The notes beneath the pieces are model-generated. The model ran no database searches. It was not told the DNA's origin and saw only the letters and a program-made list of their open reading frames with translations. Source: Syntrophaceae bacterium (GTDB taxonomy: Bacteria > Desulfobacterota > Syntrophorhabdia > Syntrophorhabdales > WCHB1-27). Taken from it: a DNA stretch of 5,374 nucleotides. Location: positions 1 to 5,374 of the forward strand of contig PLSJ01000181.1 of assembly GCA_003165115.1 (NCBI GenBank). Reading direction: 5' to 3'. Below, in pieces: positions 1-4,985 of this stretch (position 1 is its first letter; each line of letters opens with the position of its first letter). A program made the position numbers and the translations under genes.

Positions 1-66
1 GCTCCCGAGGCCCACCAGGATGACGGTCAGGATCACCATCAGGAAGAAAGTTTTCACTTGATTCAT
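1..66 (-). CDS. htpX: Probable HtpX membrane zinc metalloprotease, N-terminal fragment (cut by window edge)
   Basis: Only the first 22 codons are present. The gene starts with ATG at 66 and runs off the left edge. The peptide begins MNQVKTFFLMVILTV and continues with a hydrophobic stretch ending in Gly-Leu-Gly-Ser. This matches the usual start of HtpX proteases (M48 family): a short basic N-terminus followed at once by the first membrane segment. HtpX is an inner-membrane zinc protease that degrades misfolded membrane proteins. Its HEXXH catalytic motif would lie outside the window, so identity rests on the N-terminus only. An AAGGAG ribosome binding site (complement 72-77) sits 5 nt before the ATG, and a good sigma-70 promoter lies upstream. 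An unrelated small membrane protein cannot be excluded. Confidence 0.68.
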   Translation of the reverse strand, partial: MNQVKTFFLMVILTVILVGLGS

Positions 67-105
67 CGGCTCTCCTTACCCTCTATAAGGCAGGGCAATG
101 TACTA

Positions 106-133
106 ATCTTATCTATTTCCGGCTGTTTGTCAA
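106..133 (-). promoter_or_regulatory. Sigma-70 promoter for htpX
   Basis: On the minus strand a perfect TTGACA (-35, complement 128-133) is followed after 16 nt by TAAGAT (-10, complement 106-111, 4 of 6 consensus bases). Transcription would start near position 99, giving a leader of about 33 nt that contains the AAGGAG site. The -35 box lies about 10 bp from the recognisable edge of the antitoxin remnant on the other strand. Confidence 0.6.
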
Positions 134-143
134 GCCGCCGAGG

Positions 144-316
144 ATCACGGCAAGAGGCGTCAAGGTCTTCGGCAGCAATGAGGAGTTTTGCACCTGGCTC
201 CAAGCGCCATGTGGGCGCTGGGCAACAAAACACCCGTAAGCCTCCTGGTCTCCACAGCAGGGGTGGACATGGTCGACGACGTGATCGGCCGAATCGAGCA
301 CGGCGTCTATTCGTGA
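144..316 (+). pseudogene. Xre/MbcA/ParS-family antitoxin remnant (DUF2384 C-terminal part), truncated and frameshifted
   Basis: Two reading frames together reproduce the C-terminal toxin-binding region of the Xre/MbcA/ParS antitoxins. Frame 3 (144-209) reads ITARGVKVFGSNEEF and then CTWLQAP, resembling the family pattern of a helix ending in VFG followed by WL-x-x-P. Frame 2 (212-316) continues with WALGNKTPVSLL and ends in GRIEHGVYS and a TGA, resembling the family's ALGG-x-TPL-x-LL and GRIE-x-GV signature. The join at about 207-212 requires a one-base deletion (or a two-base insertion), and frame 3 otherwise hits a stop a few codons later. No ATG, GTG or TTG lies in frame upstream, and the usual N-terminal half is absent because htpX promoter DNA begins there. 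In life the protein would bind and neutralise the RES toxin and repress the operon. About 58 residues remain. The frameshift could be an assembly error; the missing N-terminus is harder to explain that way. Confidence 0.72.
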
Positions 317-771
317 TCGCCTATCGGATCGCCCGAACCGAGCATATCCGGGATATGTCCGGCATTGGTGCACGTATTCACGGGGGCCGGTGGAACCCAA
401 AAGGGGTAAGCATGCTCTATACATCGGAAAGCCGGGCGCTCGCCGCGCTGGAGCTTTATGCAAACCGGACGCGGATGGTCACGTTGAAGGGACCTTTTGT
501 CGCGACGATTATCATCCCCGATACGGTGACAATGAAAGAGATCACGGCCGCCGATCTCCCGGCAAACTGGAACAGGTATCCGGCCCCGGTTGAATTATCG
601 GATATCGGAGCACAATGGGTTGCATCCGGGGAGACACTCGTTCTGGCGGTTCCTTCCGCGCTTGTCTATCAGGAGCGCAATTACCTGATCAGCCCGGAGC
701 ATCCCGAAATGGTCCAGGTACGGATGGGCGAAATAGAGGAATACACGTTCGACCAGCGGTTGTCATCGTAG
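313..771 (+). CDS. RES-domain toxin (NAD+-degrading toxin of a Xre-RES toxin-antitoxin pair)
   Basis: The protein is 152 aa from a GTG start, a normal length for a single RES domain. The GTG overlaps the antitoxin's TGA in the string GTGA, the typical coupling of antitoxin-first RES operons, which is why this start was chosen over the open frame extending upstream. Visible family features are YRIAR near the N-terminus, GARIHGGRWNPKG (residues 19-31), LYTSES (35-40), the ALAALE helix (42-47) and, near the C-terminus, VPSALV followed by NYLISPEHPE. R26, Y36 and E47 fall where the conserved active-site Arg, Tyr and Glu of RES toxins are expected. Characterised members (MbcT and other Xre-RES toxins) deplete cellular NAD+ by phosphorolysis or hydrolysis. 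The frame is intact and no key residue seems lost, although the neighbouring antitoxin is broken. No clear plus-strand promoter is visible upstream. Confidence 0.85.
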   Translation: MIAYRIARTEHIRDMSGIGARIHGGRWNPKGVSMLYTSESRALAALELYANRTRMVTLKGPFVATIIIPDTVTMKEITAADLPANWNRYPAPVELSDIGAQWVASGETLVLAVPSALVYQERNYLISPEHPEMVQVRMGEIEEYTFDQRLSS

Positions 772-784
772 GGTAAGCGACACT

Positions 785-1693
785 TCAGTGGTGATGGTGA
801 TGGTCCGTCTCATCGGGCGCCCCGATCTGGCAGTATAGGCCGTTCGTCTGGCACTCTGCGCATTCCATCTGCAGGACCGTGTGCTTTATGCCGATCTCCG
901 ACAGCTTGTCCTCGATCTGACCTCTTATCACGTCCGTCTCGCTAATCTTCCTGTCATTCAGGAGTACGTGGGCGGAGAAGGCCGGTACGCCGTGGCCGAT
1001 AGACCATACGTGCACGTCATGGACGCCGAGCACGTGCTCCATCGCGCAGATCGTCTTCGAGATGTCTTCGGCATGGAACCCGAGGGGACTCAGCTCGAGA
1101 AAAATCCAGAGCGATTCCTTGATCACCCGGCTGCCTCCCACGATAATGATGATGCCGACCGCGCCGCTCGCTATCGGGTCTGCCAGGTGCCACCCCGTGA
1201 ACTTGATCACGATGGCCGCGGCGATGACACCCGCCGTGGCGAACAGGTCGCCCAGCACGTGGAGCCACGCGCTTTTCATATTGAGATCGCCGTGGCCTTC
1301 CCCCAACAGCCGGGCCATGACGATGTTTCCCACGAGGCCTCCCGCCGCGACCAGGAGCATCACGTTCGAATTGATTTCGGGCGGGGAGAAGATGCGCCTG
1401 TAGGTCTCCACGAAGATGAGGATGGATATGACCACGAGGGTCGAGCCGTTGATGAGGGCGGCCAGTATGCCGATCCTCTGGTAGCCCCAGGTGGCTCGGT
1501 AGTCCGAGGGGCGCTTGCCCACGTAAACGGCGATGAGGCTCAGGCCGAGGGCAAACACGTCGGTGAATACGTGGCCCGCGTCGCTCAGGAGGGCCAGGCT
1601 GTTTGCGATGATGCCGCCGACCACCTCGGCAAAAAGGACGATAAGCGTGACGATCATTGCCCAGATCAGGCGTCTTTCACGGCTTGCTTTCAA
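785..1693 (-). CDS. CDF-family divalent metal cation efflux transporter (CzcD/ZitB-like, probably zinc)
   Basis: This 302-aa inner-membrane protein exports Zn2+ (possibly Co2+ or Cd2+) in exchange for protons. About six hydrophobic segments lie between residues 10 and 190, followed by a cytoplasmic domain (about 205-285). The metal-site signatures of zinc CDF proteins are clear: SDAGHVFTD in TM2 (D38, H41, D45) and LHVLGD in TM5 (H145, D149), plus HDVHVWSIGHG (225-235) in the C-terminal domain. The loop after TM4 carries GEGHGD, a modest His/acid stretch. The C-terminus adds MECAEC (276-281), a further Cys at 288 and five terminal histidines. The start is TTG, with GAGGA six bases upstream; the next option, an ATG at codon 13, would cut into TM1. 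The gene converges on the RES toxin with 13 bp between them and diverges from the response regulator. I found no strong promoter on its side of the gap. Confidence 0.92.
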   Translation of the reverse strand: MKASRERRLIWAMIVTLIVLFAEVVGGIIANSLALLSDAGHVFTDVFALGLSLIAVYVGKRPSDYRATWGYQRIGILAALINGSTLVVISILIFVETYRRIFSPPEINSNVMLLVAAGGLVGNIVMARLLGEGHGDLNMKSAWLHVLGDLFATAGVIAAAIVIKFTGWHLADPIASGAVGIIIIVGGSRVIKESLWIFLELSPLGFHAEDISKTICAMEHVLGVHDVHVWSIGHGVPAFSAHVLLNDRKISETDVIRGQIEDKLSEIGIKHTVLQMECAECQTNGLYCQIGAPDETDHHHHH

Positions 1694-1808
1694 CGCTTTT
1701 CCTCGCTTGTCGTTATCGGGCGCCCGCCTTTCGGGTGAAGGGCGGCGGCCCTCGTCTCTTCCGGAAATTGCGCCATGGCGTTTTTTACTTCATAAGATAA
1801 AATACTCA

Positions 1809-1837
1809 TTGTCAGAACCCCGGTGCTGCTATACAAT
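1809..1837 (+). promoter_or_regulatory. Sigma-70 promoter for the response regulator
   Basis: TTGTCA (1809-1814, 5 of 6 consensus) and TACAAT (1832-1837, 5 of 6) are separated by exactly 17 nt. The start point would be near 1844, leaving a leader of about 76 nt before the ATG at 1920. A weaker second candidate lies downstream: TTGTTC (1851-1856), 16 nt, TATAGT (1873-1878). No sigma-54 (-24/-12) promoter was recognised here. Confidence 0.55.
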
Positions 1838-1840
1838 TAG

Positions 1841-1852
1841 AATGATTTCATT
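1841..1852. repeat. Inverted repeat AATGA-TT-TCATT, candidate operator
   Basis: A perfect 5-bp inverted repeat with a 2-nt centre sits at the predicted transcription start of the response regulator, in the gap shared with the divergent metal transporter. A second short palindrome, AATTATAATT, lies at 1864-1873. The first looks a little like half of a Fur-type site, but its centre is one base shorter than the classic box. It may simply be AT-rich chance symmetry. Confidence 0.25.
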
Positions 1853-1919
1853 GTTCCGACGGCAATTATAATTATAGTACCCCAGATTATAACGGCAAGA
1901 AAGCTGCTATGGAAGAACT

Positions 1920-3320
1920 ATGGCGCAGGTAATGATCATCGACGACGACGTGACCATGTGCGAGATGCTTTCGAGTATGGTGCACCGGACCGGCCACGAC
2001 GCGTCGTACGCTCACACCCTCGGTGAGGGGATGAAGCAGATCTCCGCGAAGAACTTCGACATCGTCTTCCTCGATATCCGTCTGCCCGACGGCTCCGGCC
2101 TCGATGTGCTGCCCCGTATCAGGGAGATCGCCTCGCCGCCCGAAGTGATCATCATGACGGGTTTCGGCGACCCGGACGGGGCCGAGCTTGCCATCAAGAA
2201 CGGGGCATGGGACTACATCGAAAAGCCTTCATCCATCAAGGAGATGACGCTCCCCTTTCTTCGCGCCCTCCAGTACCGGGAAGAGAAGAAGGCCCGCAAG
2301 CCCGCCGTAGCCCTCAAGTGGGAGGGCATCATAGGTTCCTCCCAACGCATGCGGACCTGCTTCGATATCCTCGCACAGGCGGCAAACTCCGATGCCTCCG
2401 TGCTCATCGCGGGTGAGACGGGCACAGGCAAGGAGCTTTTTGCCCGTGCGATTCACGAGAATTCGCCCAGGGCCAACAAGAACTTCGTGGTGGTGGATTG
2501 CACCGCTTTACCCAAGACCCTTGTCGAGAGCACCCTCTTCGGCTATGAGAAAGGCGCCTTCACGGGCGCCGACAAGGACCAGGAGGGCCTTGTGAGACAG
2601 GCCCATGGGGGGACCCTCTTCCTCGACGAGGTGGGCGAGCTGCCGCTCGTTATCCAGAAGGCTTTCCTGCGCGTCCTCCAGGAACACCGCTTCAGGCCCG
2701 TAGGCTCCAAGAAGGAGGTGGAGAGCGACTTTCGTCTCGTCGCCGCCACCAACAGGAGCATGGACGAGATGGTCGAGTCCCACCGCTTCCGGAGGGACCT
2801 CCTCTTCCGCCTCCAGACCTTCACGATCGACCTCCCGCCTTTGAGAGAAAGGAAGGAGGACATCAGGGAGCTCGTCATGTACCATATGGCGAAGCTCTCC
2901 GAGCGCTACGGCATAGGCACGAAAGGCTTTGCCCCCGAGTTCCTCGACTCCCTCATCGCCTACGAGTGGCCCGGCAACGTGCGGGAGATCGTCAACGCGG
3001 TGGAAAGGGCACTCACCATGGCCCGCCATGAGCCGACCCTCTTCGCCAAACACCTGCCCACCCATATAAGGGTAAGCCTGGCCCGCGCCGCCGTCACCAA
3101 GGAGGCGCCCGCGCAGGTCGCCAAGGCCGCGACTCCTCCCCCGCTGCCGCCCCTGAAAGGCTTCAGGGAATCCGCCCTGCAGGAGGCCGAGCGACACTAC
3201 CTCGAAGACCTCATGAGCGTCGCGGGCAGCAACATCAGGGATGCCTGCCGCATATCCGGTCTCTCCCGTCCCCGTCTGTACGCCCTCATGAAGAAGTACC
3301 ACATATCGAGGTATGGCTGA
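1920..3320 (+). CDS. Sigma-54-dependent response regulator (NtrC/AtoC class: receiver, AAA+ ATPase, Fis-type HTH)
   Basis: This 466-aa cytoplasmic regulator activates sigma-54 promoters by ATP-driven remodelling of the polymerase. The receiver domain (1-120) has the acidic cluster D8-D10, phospho-acceptor D52 (LDIRLPDGSG), T80 and K102 (EKP). The AAA+ domain (about 135-375) has Walker A GETGTGKE (165-172), the sigma-54 contact loop GAFTGA (212-217), Walker B GGTLFLDE (230-237), ATN (276-278), an arginine-finger region HRFRRDLLFRL (288-298) and WPGNVRE (350-356). A Pro/Ala-rich linker (about 392-412) joins the Fis-type helix-turn-helix (about 420-462). All functional residues appear intact, so it should be competent. 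ATG 1920 is preceded by GGAAG at 1911-1915. No histidine kinase is adjacent, so it is an orphan here and its targets are unknown. It diverges from the metal transporter, which makes metal response a possibility, not a conclusion. Confidence 0.95.
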   Translation: MAQVMIIDDDVTMCEMLSSMVHRTGHDASYAHTLGEGMKQISAKNFDIVFLDIRLPDGSGLDVLPRIREIASPPEVIIMTGFGDPDGAELAIKNGAWDYIEKPSSIKEMTLPFLRALQYREEKKARKPAVALKWEGIIGSSQRMRTCFDILAQAANSDASVLIAGETGTGKELFARAIHENSPRANKNFVVVDCTALPKTLVESTLFGYEKGAFTGADKDQEGLVRQAHGGTLFLDEVGELPLVIQKAFLRVLQEHRFRPVGSKKEVESDFRLVAATNRSMDEMVESHRFRRDLLFRLQTFTIDLPPLRERKEDIRELVMYHMAKLSERYGIGTKGFAPEFLDSLIAYEWPGNVREIVNAVERALTMARHEPTLFAKHLPTHIRVSLARAAVTKEAPAQVAKAATPPPLPPLKGFRESALQEAERHYLEDLMSVAGSNIRDACRISGLSRPRLYALMKKYHISRYG

Positions 3321-3321
3321 A

Positions 3322-3349
3322 TGCGGAAGCCCTTGCCCTCTCTTTCGCA
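3322..3349. terminator. Weak hairpin between convergent genes, possible bidirectional terminator
   Basis: TGCGGAAG (3322-3329) can pair with CTTTCGCA (3342-3349), giving eight pairs including one G-U around a 12-nt loop. It lies in the 46-bp gap between the convergent regulator and lipoprotein genes. There is no T-run on either side, so it is not a textbook intrinsic terminator. Confidence 0.25.
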
Positions 3350-3366
3350 GTAATGCCGGGTTGCAG

Positions 3367-3882
3367 CTACTCGATTCTCTCGGACAAGGTCAGGGTCTCC
3401 CGCTTGAGAACGGCCGGGGCATAGACCAGATGGATGTTTATCTTTGCCAGCTCCGCGATTGCCGCCCTCGGGATCGTCAGGTCCAGGGCCTTGTCGGAGG
3501 CTTCGCCGGGCTGAAGGGTCTGAGCAAAGGGAAGGGCCTTCACTATTTTCTCACCCGAGCCGAAACCGATAGGGTTGCCGCTTTGGTCCATGTACTCGAC
3601 GGTGGCCCCCTGAAGGTCAACGACGTCGTCCGACGTATTGGTTATCTTGTACTTGCCGCGAAGGTGCGGCGTTTCTTTGGAAGACGGGCTTGCCGCCATG
3701 GTAACCTTAAGGTCGGTCAGCTCCACGGTAAAGCTGCGGCTTTTCACCTCGGTCCTGGAAGGCACCAGGTATCTCGCGGCGTTTTCCTGTCCCGGCGCTT
3801 TTGCGTCGCCGCCTTTCGCACAATGCGACAACCCCACAACCAGCCCCAAAGCCGCCAGAAGGACGATGCTCTTGCCCAACAT
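3367..3882 (-). CDS. Small secreted lipoprotein of unknown function (possible FxLYD-like beta-sandwich)
   Basis: The product is 171 aa from ATG 3882. The frame is open further upstream, but this start places a signal peptide at the N-terminus (MLGKSIVLLAALGLVVGL) and has AGGGGG seven bases ahead. The signal ends in LSHC, so C21 is the likely lipidated cysteine; His at -1 is atypical for a lipobox, which usually has Gly, Ala or Ser. The mature part has alternating beta-like stretches. KYKITNTSDDVVDL (77-90) followed by VEYMDQSGNPIG (95-106) resembles the pattern of FxLYD-type domains, in which a strand with Asn-Thr is followed by a tyrosine-Asp-x-x-Gly turn. No enzyme motif is visible. It should be anchored in the cell envelope. 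I do not recognise a named family. It is monocistronic here and convergent with the response regulator. Confidence 0.75.
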   Translation of the reverse strand: MLGKSIVLLAALGLVVGLSHCAKGGDAKAPGQENAARYLVPSRTEVKSRSFTVELTDLKVTMAASPSSKETPHLRGKYKITNTSDDVVDLQGATVEYMDQSGNPIGFGSGEKIVKALPFAQTLQPGEASDKALDLTIPRAAIAELAKINIHLVYAPAVLKRETLTLSERIE

Positions 3883-4000
3883 CTCGCTGCCCCCTTTTTT
3901 GTCAAGAATGGAGTGTCCAAAAGGCAGGCTTGACCTGTCGGCCTCGCCCATCCGCGAGAAGAGGAAGTGGCGCTCCCGGTTGCATTGGGCCTGCTGTTTT

Positions 4001-4014
4001 ACCGTAAGTACGGT
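4001..4014. repeat. Perfect inverted repeat ACCGTA-AG-TACGGT, candidate operator
   Basis: A 6-bp perfect inverted repeat with a 2-nt centre covers the -10 element and part of the spacer of the lipoprotein promoter candidate. Immediately beside it is the 10-bp palindrome CAAATATTTG (4016-4025), which reaches into the -35 box. Two adjacent symmetric sites inside one promoter are a typical arrangement for a repressor, but no regulator can be named. Confidence 0.4.
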
Positions 4015-4029
4015 TCAAATATTTGTCAA
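4001..4029 (-). promoter_or_regulatory. Candidate promoter for the lipoprotein, overlaid by palindromes
   Basis: On the minus strand a perfect TTGACA (complement 4024-4029) is followed after 17 nt by TACGGT (complement 4001-4006). The -10 is poor (3 of 6), which would suit a regulated or activator-dependent promoter. Transcription would start near 3994, about 110 nt before the lipoprotein ATG. Confidence 0.4.
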
Positions 4030-4256
4030 CCGGTGACGGGAGACCCCGAATCCACCGCCTACTTCCCGCATGCCCCTCCTTTGGCCTTCAAAACATGCTT
4101 TACGATCAATGCCGCCCCTTTTCAGACGTCAAAAAAGGTTCGTCTGGTCTCGTTCGGAGACACAGTCCAAGCTCCTCTTATGGGCAATTTCGCCCGCACC
4201 TCTCCTTAGGGAGCGCTTTTTCGTCTTATCCTTGATGCGCCGGTCTTTCCTTGCCG
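4030..4256. other. Gene-poor stretch between lipoprotein promoter and transposase remnant
   Basis: No protein-like reading frame is convincing on either strand. It holds two small inverted repeats (CAGACG at 4123-4128 with CGTCTG at 4141-4146 around an A-rich loop, and GTCTC-GTTCG-GAGAC at 4147-4161). It may be partly 3' flank of the decayed insertion sequence. An open minus-strand frame across the right part is only the out-of-frame run-on of the transposase remnant. Confidence 0.5.
4123..4146. repeat. Short inverted repeat with A-rich loop
   Basis: CAGACG (4123-4128) and CGTCTG (4141-4146) form a perfect 6-bp stem around a 12-nt loop containing six A residues. The A/T run lies in the loop, not after the stem, so it does not look like a terminator. 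No function is assigned. Confidence 0.3.
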
Positions 4257-4888
4257 TCATGATGGCGCTGGCCTCATGATCCTCTGCCTGGCTTCCATGA
4301 GAAGGGTGATTCCGCGCGAGCCTGATTATCAGATGTCGGGCATGCTCGACTATTCTCCCCGGCAGGTTTATGAGGGAGAACCTGATCACCTTCTTCTCCA
4401 TCTTCATGGCGGGAAAGGGAAGTTCCATGCCCGGAAGCTCGGGTTGACTTAAAGCTCTCGGGTTGCGAGATACCGTTAGACCGAGGCGTTTTTGCTGAAG
4501 GCGACCTCGCCGGGAACAAAGCAGACTTCCGCCCATCTTTTCAAAAGGCCTCCACTCATCTGCTTCGGCAACCGCTTTCTTAAACTCCTTTGAGACGTCG
4601 GCGCCTATGGCGAACTCGATTCTTCCGAAGCGCTTATTCTCCCCCTTCTCGCAGTATTTGAGGGGATCATGCTGGTAGCCTGCCGTATCCGAACGGAGAT
4701 AGACGTTTTCCACTCCTTCCGGCAGCATGTCGAGGGCTTCCTTGAATATGTGAAGTTGTTGATAGCCGGCGGATATGATCTCCGAAGCCGAGGACAGAGG
4801 CGAGGTAGATGGGAAGGCCCGCAAGGGCGGTCATGTTGCTCGTTGTCTTCTCTTCTTCGTACCTGTAGGGGAGAGCGCCTTGTGCCAT
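4257..4888 (-). pseudogene. IS1380-family transposase, decayed (internal deletions, frameshifts, stops)
   Basis: The fragments, in order, follow the IS1380-type DDE transposase. The true start is ATG 4888 (MAQGALPYRYEEEKTTSN, then MTALAGLPIYLA and VLGFGDHIR). The frame is then lost at about 4768-4775, where the text jumps to AGYQQLHIFKEALDMLPEG, LRSDTAGYQHDPLKYC, FGRIEFAIG and DVSKEFKKAVAE. At about 4535 it shifts again to WAEVCFVPGEVAFSK, meets in-frame TAA stops, and resumes as QPELPGMELPFPAMKM. A further deletion brings in KKVIRFSLINLPGRIVEHARHLIIRLARNHPS, and after a last frameshift near 4300 it ends as MEARQRIM with TGA at 4257-4259. From my memory of family members, about 130-150 residues are missing at the first junction and about 100 before KKVIRF, including much of the C-terminal catalytic region. 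It cannot encode an active enzyme. Terminal repeats and target duplication were not established. Confidence 0.85.
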
Positions 4889-4893
4889 AATTG

Positions 4894-4918
4894 ATTCACC
4901 TCGTTGGTGACGGTGAAT
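4894..4918 (-). promoter_or_regulatory. RBS-sequestering hairpin in the transposase leader
   Basis: On the minus strand ATTCACC, an 11-nt loop and GGTGAAT form a perfect 7-bp stem. The ribosome binding site GAGGTG, 8 nt before ATG 4888, lies mostly inside the 3' arm. A shorter alternative, CACC-AACGA-GGTG, hides the same bases. Such hairpins are known in insertion sequences, where they block translation of transposase from read-through transcripts. Confidence 0.5.
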
Positions 4919-4945
4919 TAGGGGCGGGCAGAGAGAAGGCGACAG

Positions 4946-4974
4946 TTGACACTCTGCTTGTTTCACAGTAATAT
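4946..4974 (+). promoter_or_regulatory. Outward-facing sigma-70 promoter ahead of the MFS transporter
   Basis: A perfect TTGACA (4946-4951) is followed after exactly 17 nt by TAATAT (4969-4974, 4 of 6 consensus). It lies between the transposase start and the MFS gene and points into the latter. Transcription would begin near 4981, only about 5 nt before ATG 4986, implying a nearly leaderless message. Confidence 0.5.
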
Positions 4975-4985
4975 AGCCGACAAAT

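Noticed and set aside
58..312. Open plus-strand frame upstream of and in frame with the RES toxin
   Set aside because: It crosses the htpX start and promoter and the antitoxin remnant in the wrong frame; its translation is Arg/Ser-rich and shows no domain. The toxin proper begins at GTG 313.
785..802. Possible artificial His-tag at the end of the metal transporter
   Set aside because: There are only five histidines with mixed CAT/CAC codons, in natural context with a native stop and flanking genes. Metal transporters often have natural His runs.
881..1738. Long plus-strand open frame opposite the metal transporter
   Set aside because: It is antisense to a clear CDF transporter. Its translation is Asp/Arg/His-rich low-complexity text typical of the complement of a GC-rich gene.
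2508..3302. Long minus-strand open frame opposite the response regulator
   Set aside because: It is a shadow of the AAA+ and HTH coding region; Gly/Glu-rich with no recognisable domain.
3313..3933. Plus-strand open frame opposite the lipoprotein
   Set aside because: It is antisense to a gene with a signal peptide and ribosome site; it has no family features and its start overlaps the end of the regulator.
4129..4256. Minus-strand open frame continuing past the transposase end, Lys/Arg-rich
   Set aside because: It is the out-of-frame run-on after a frameshift near 4300; the family-like C-terminus ends at the TGA at 4257-4259 in another frame.
4079..4279. Several short plus-strand open frames
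   Set aside because: They overlap one another in different frames, lack good ribosome sites, and in part lie opposite the transposase remnant.
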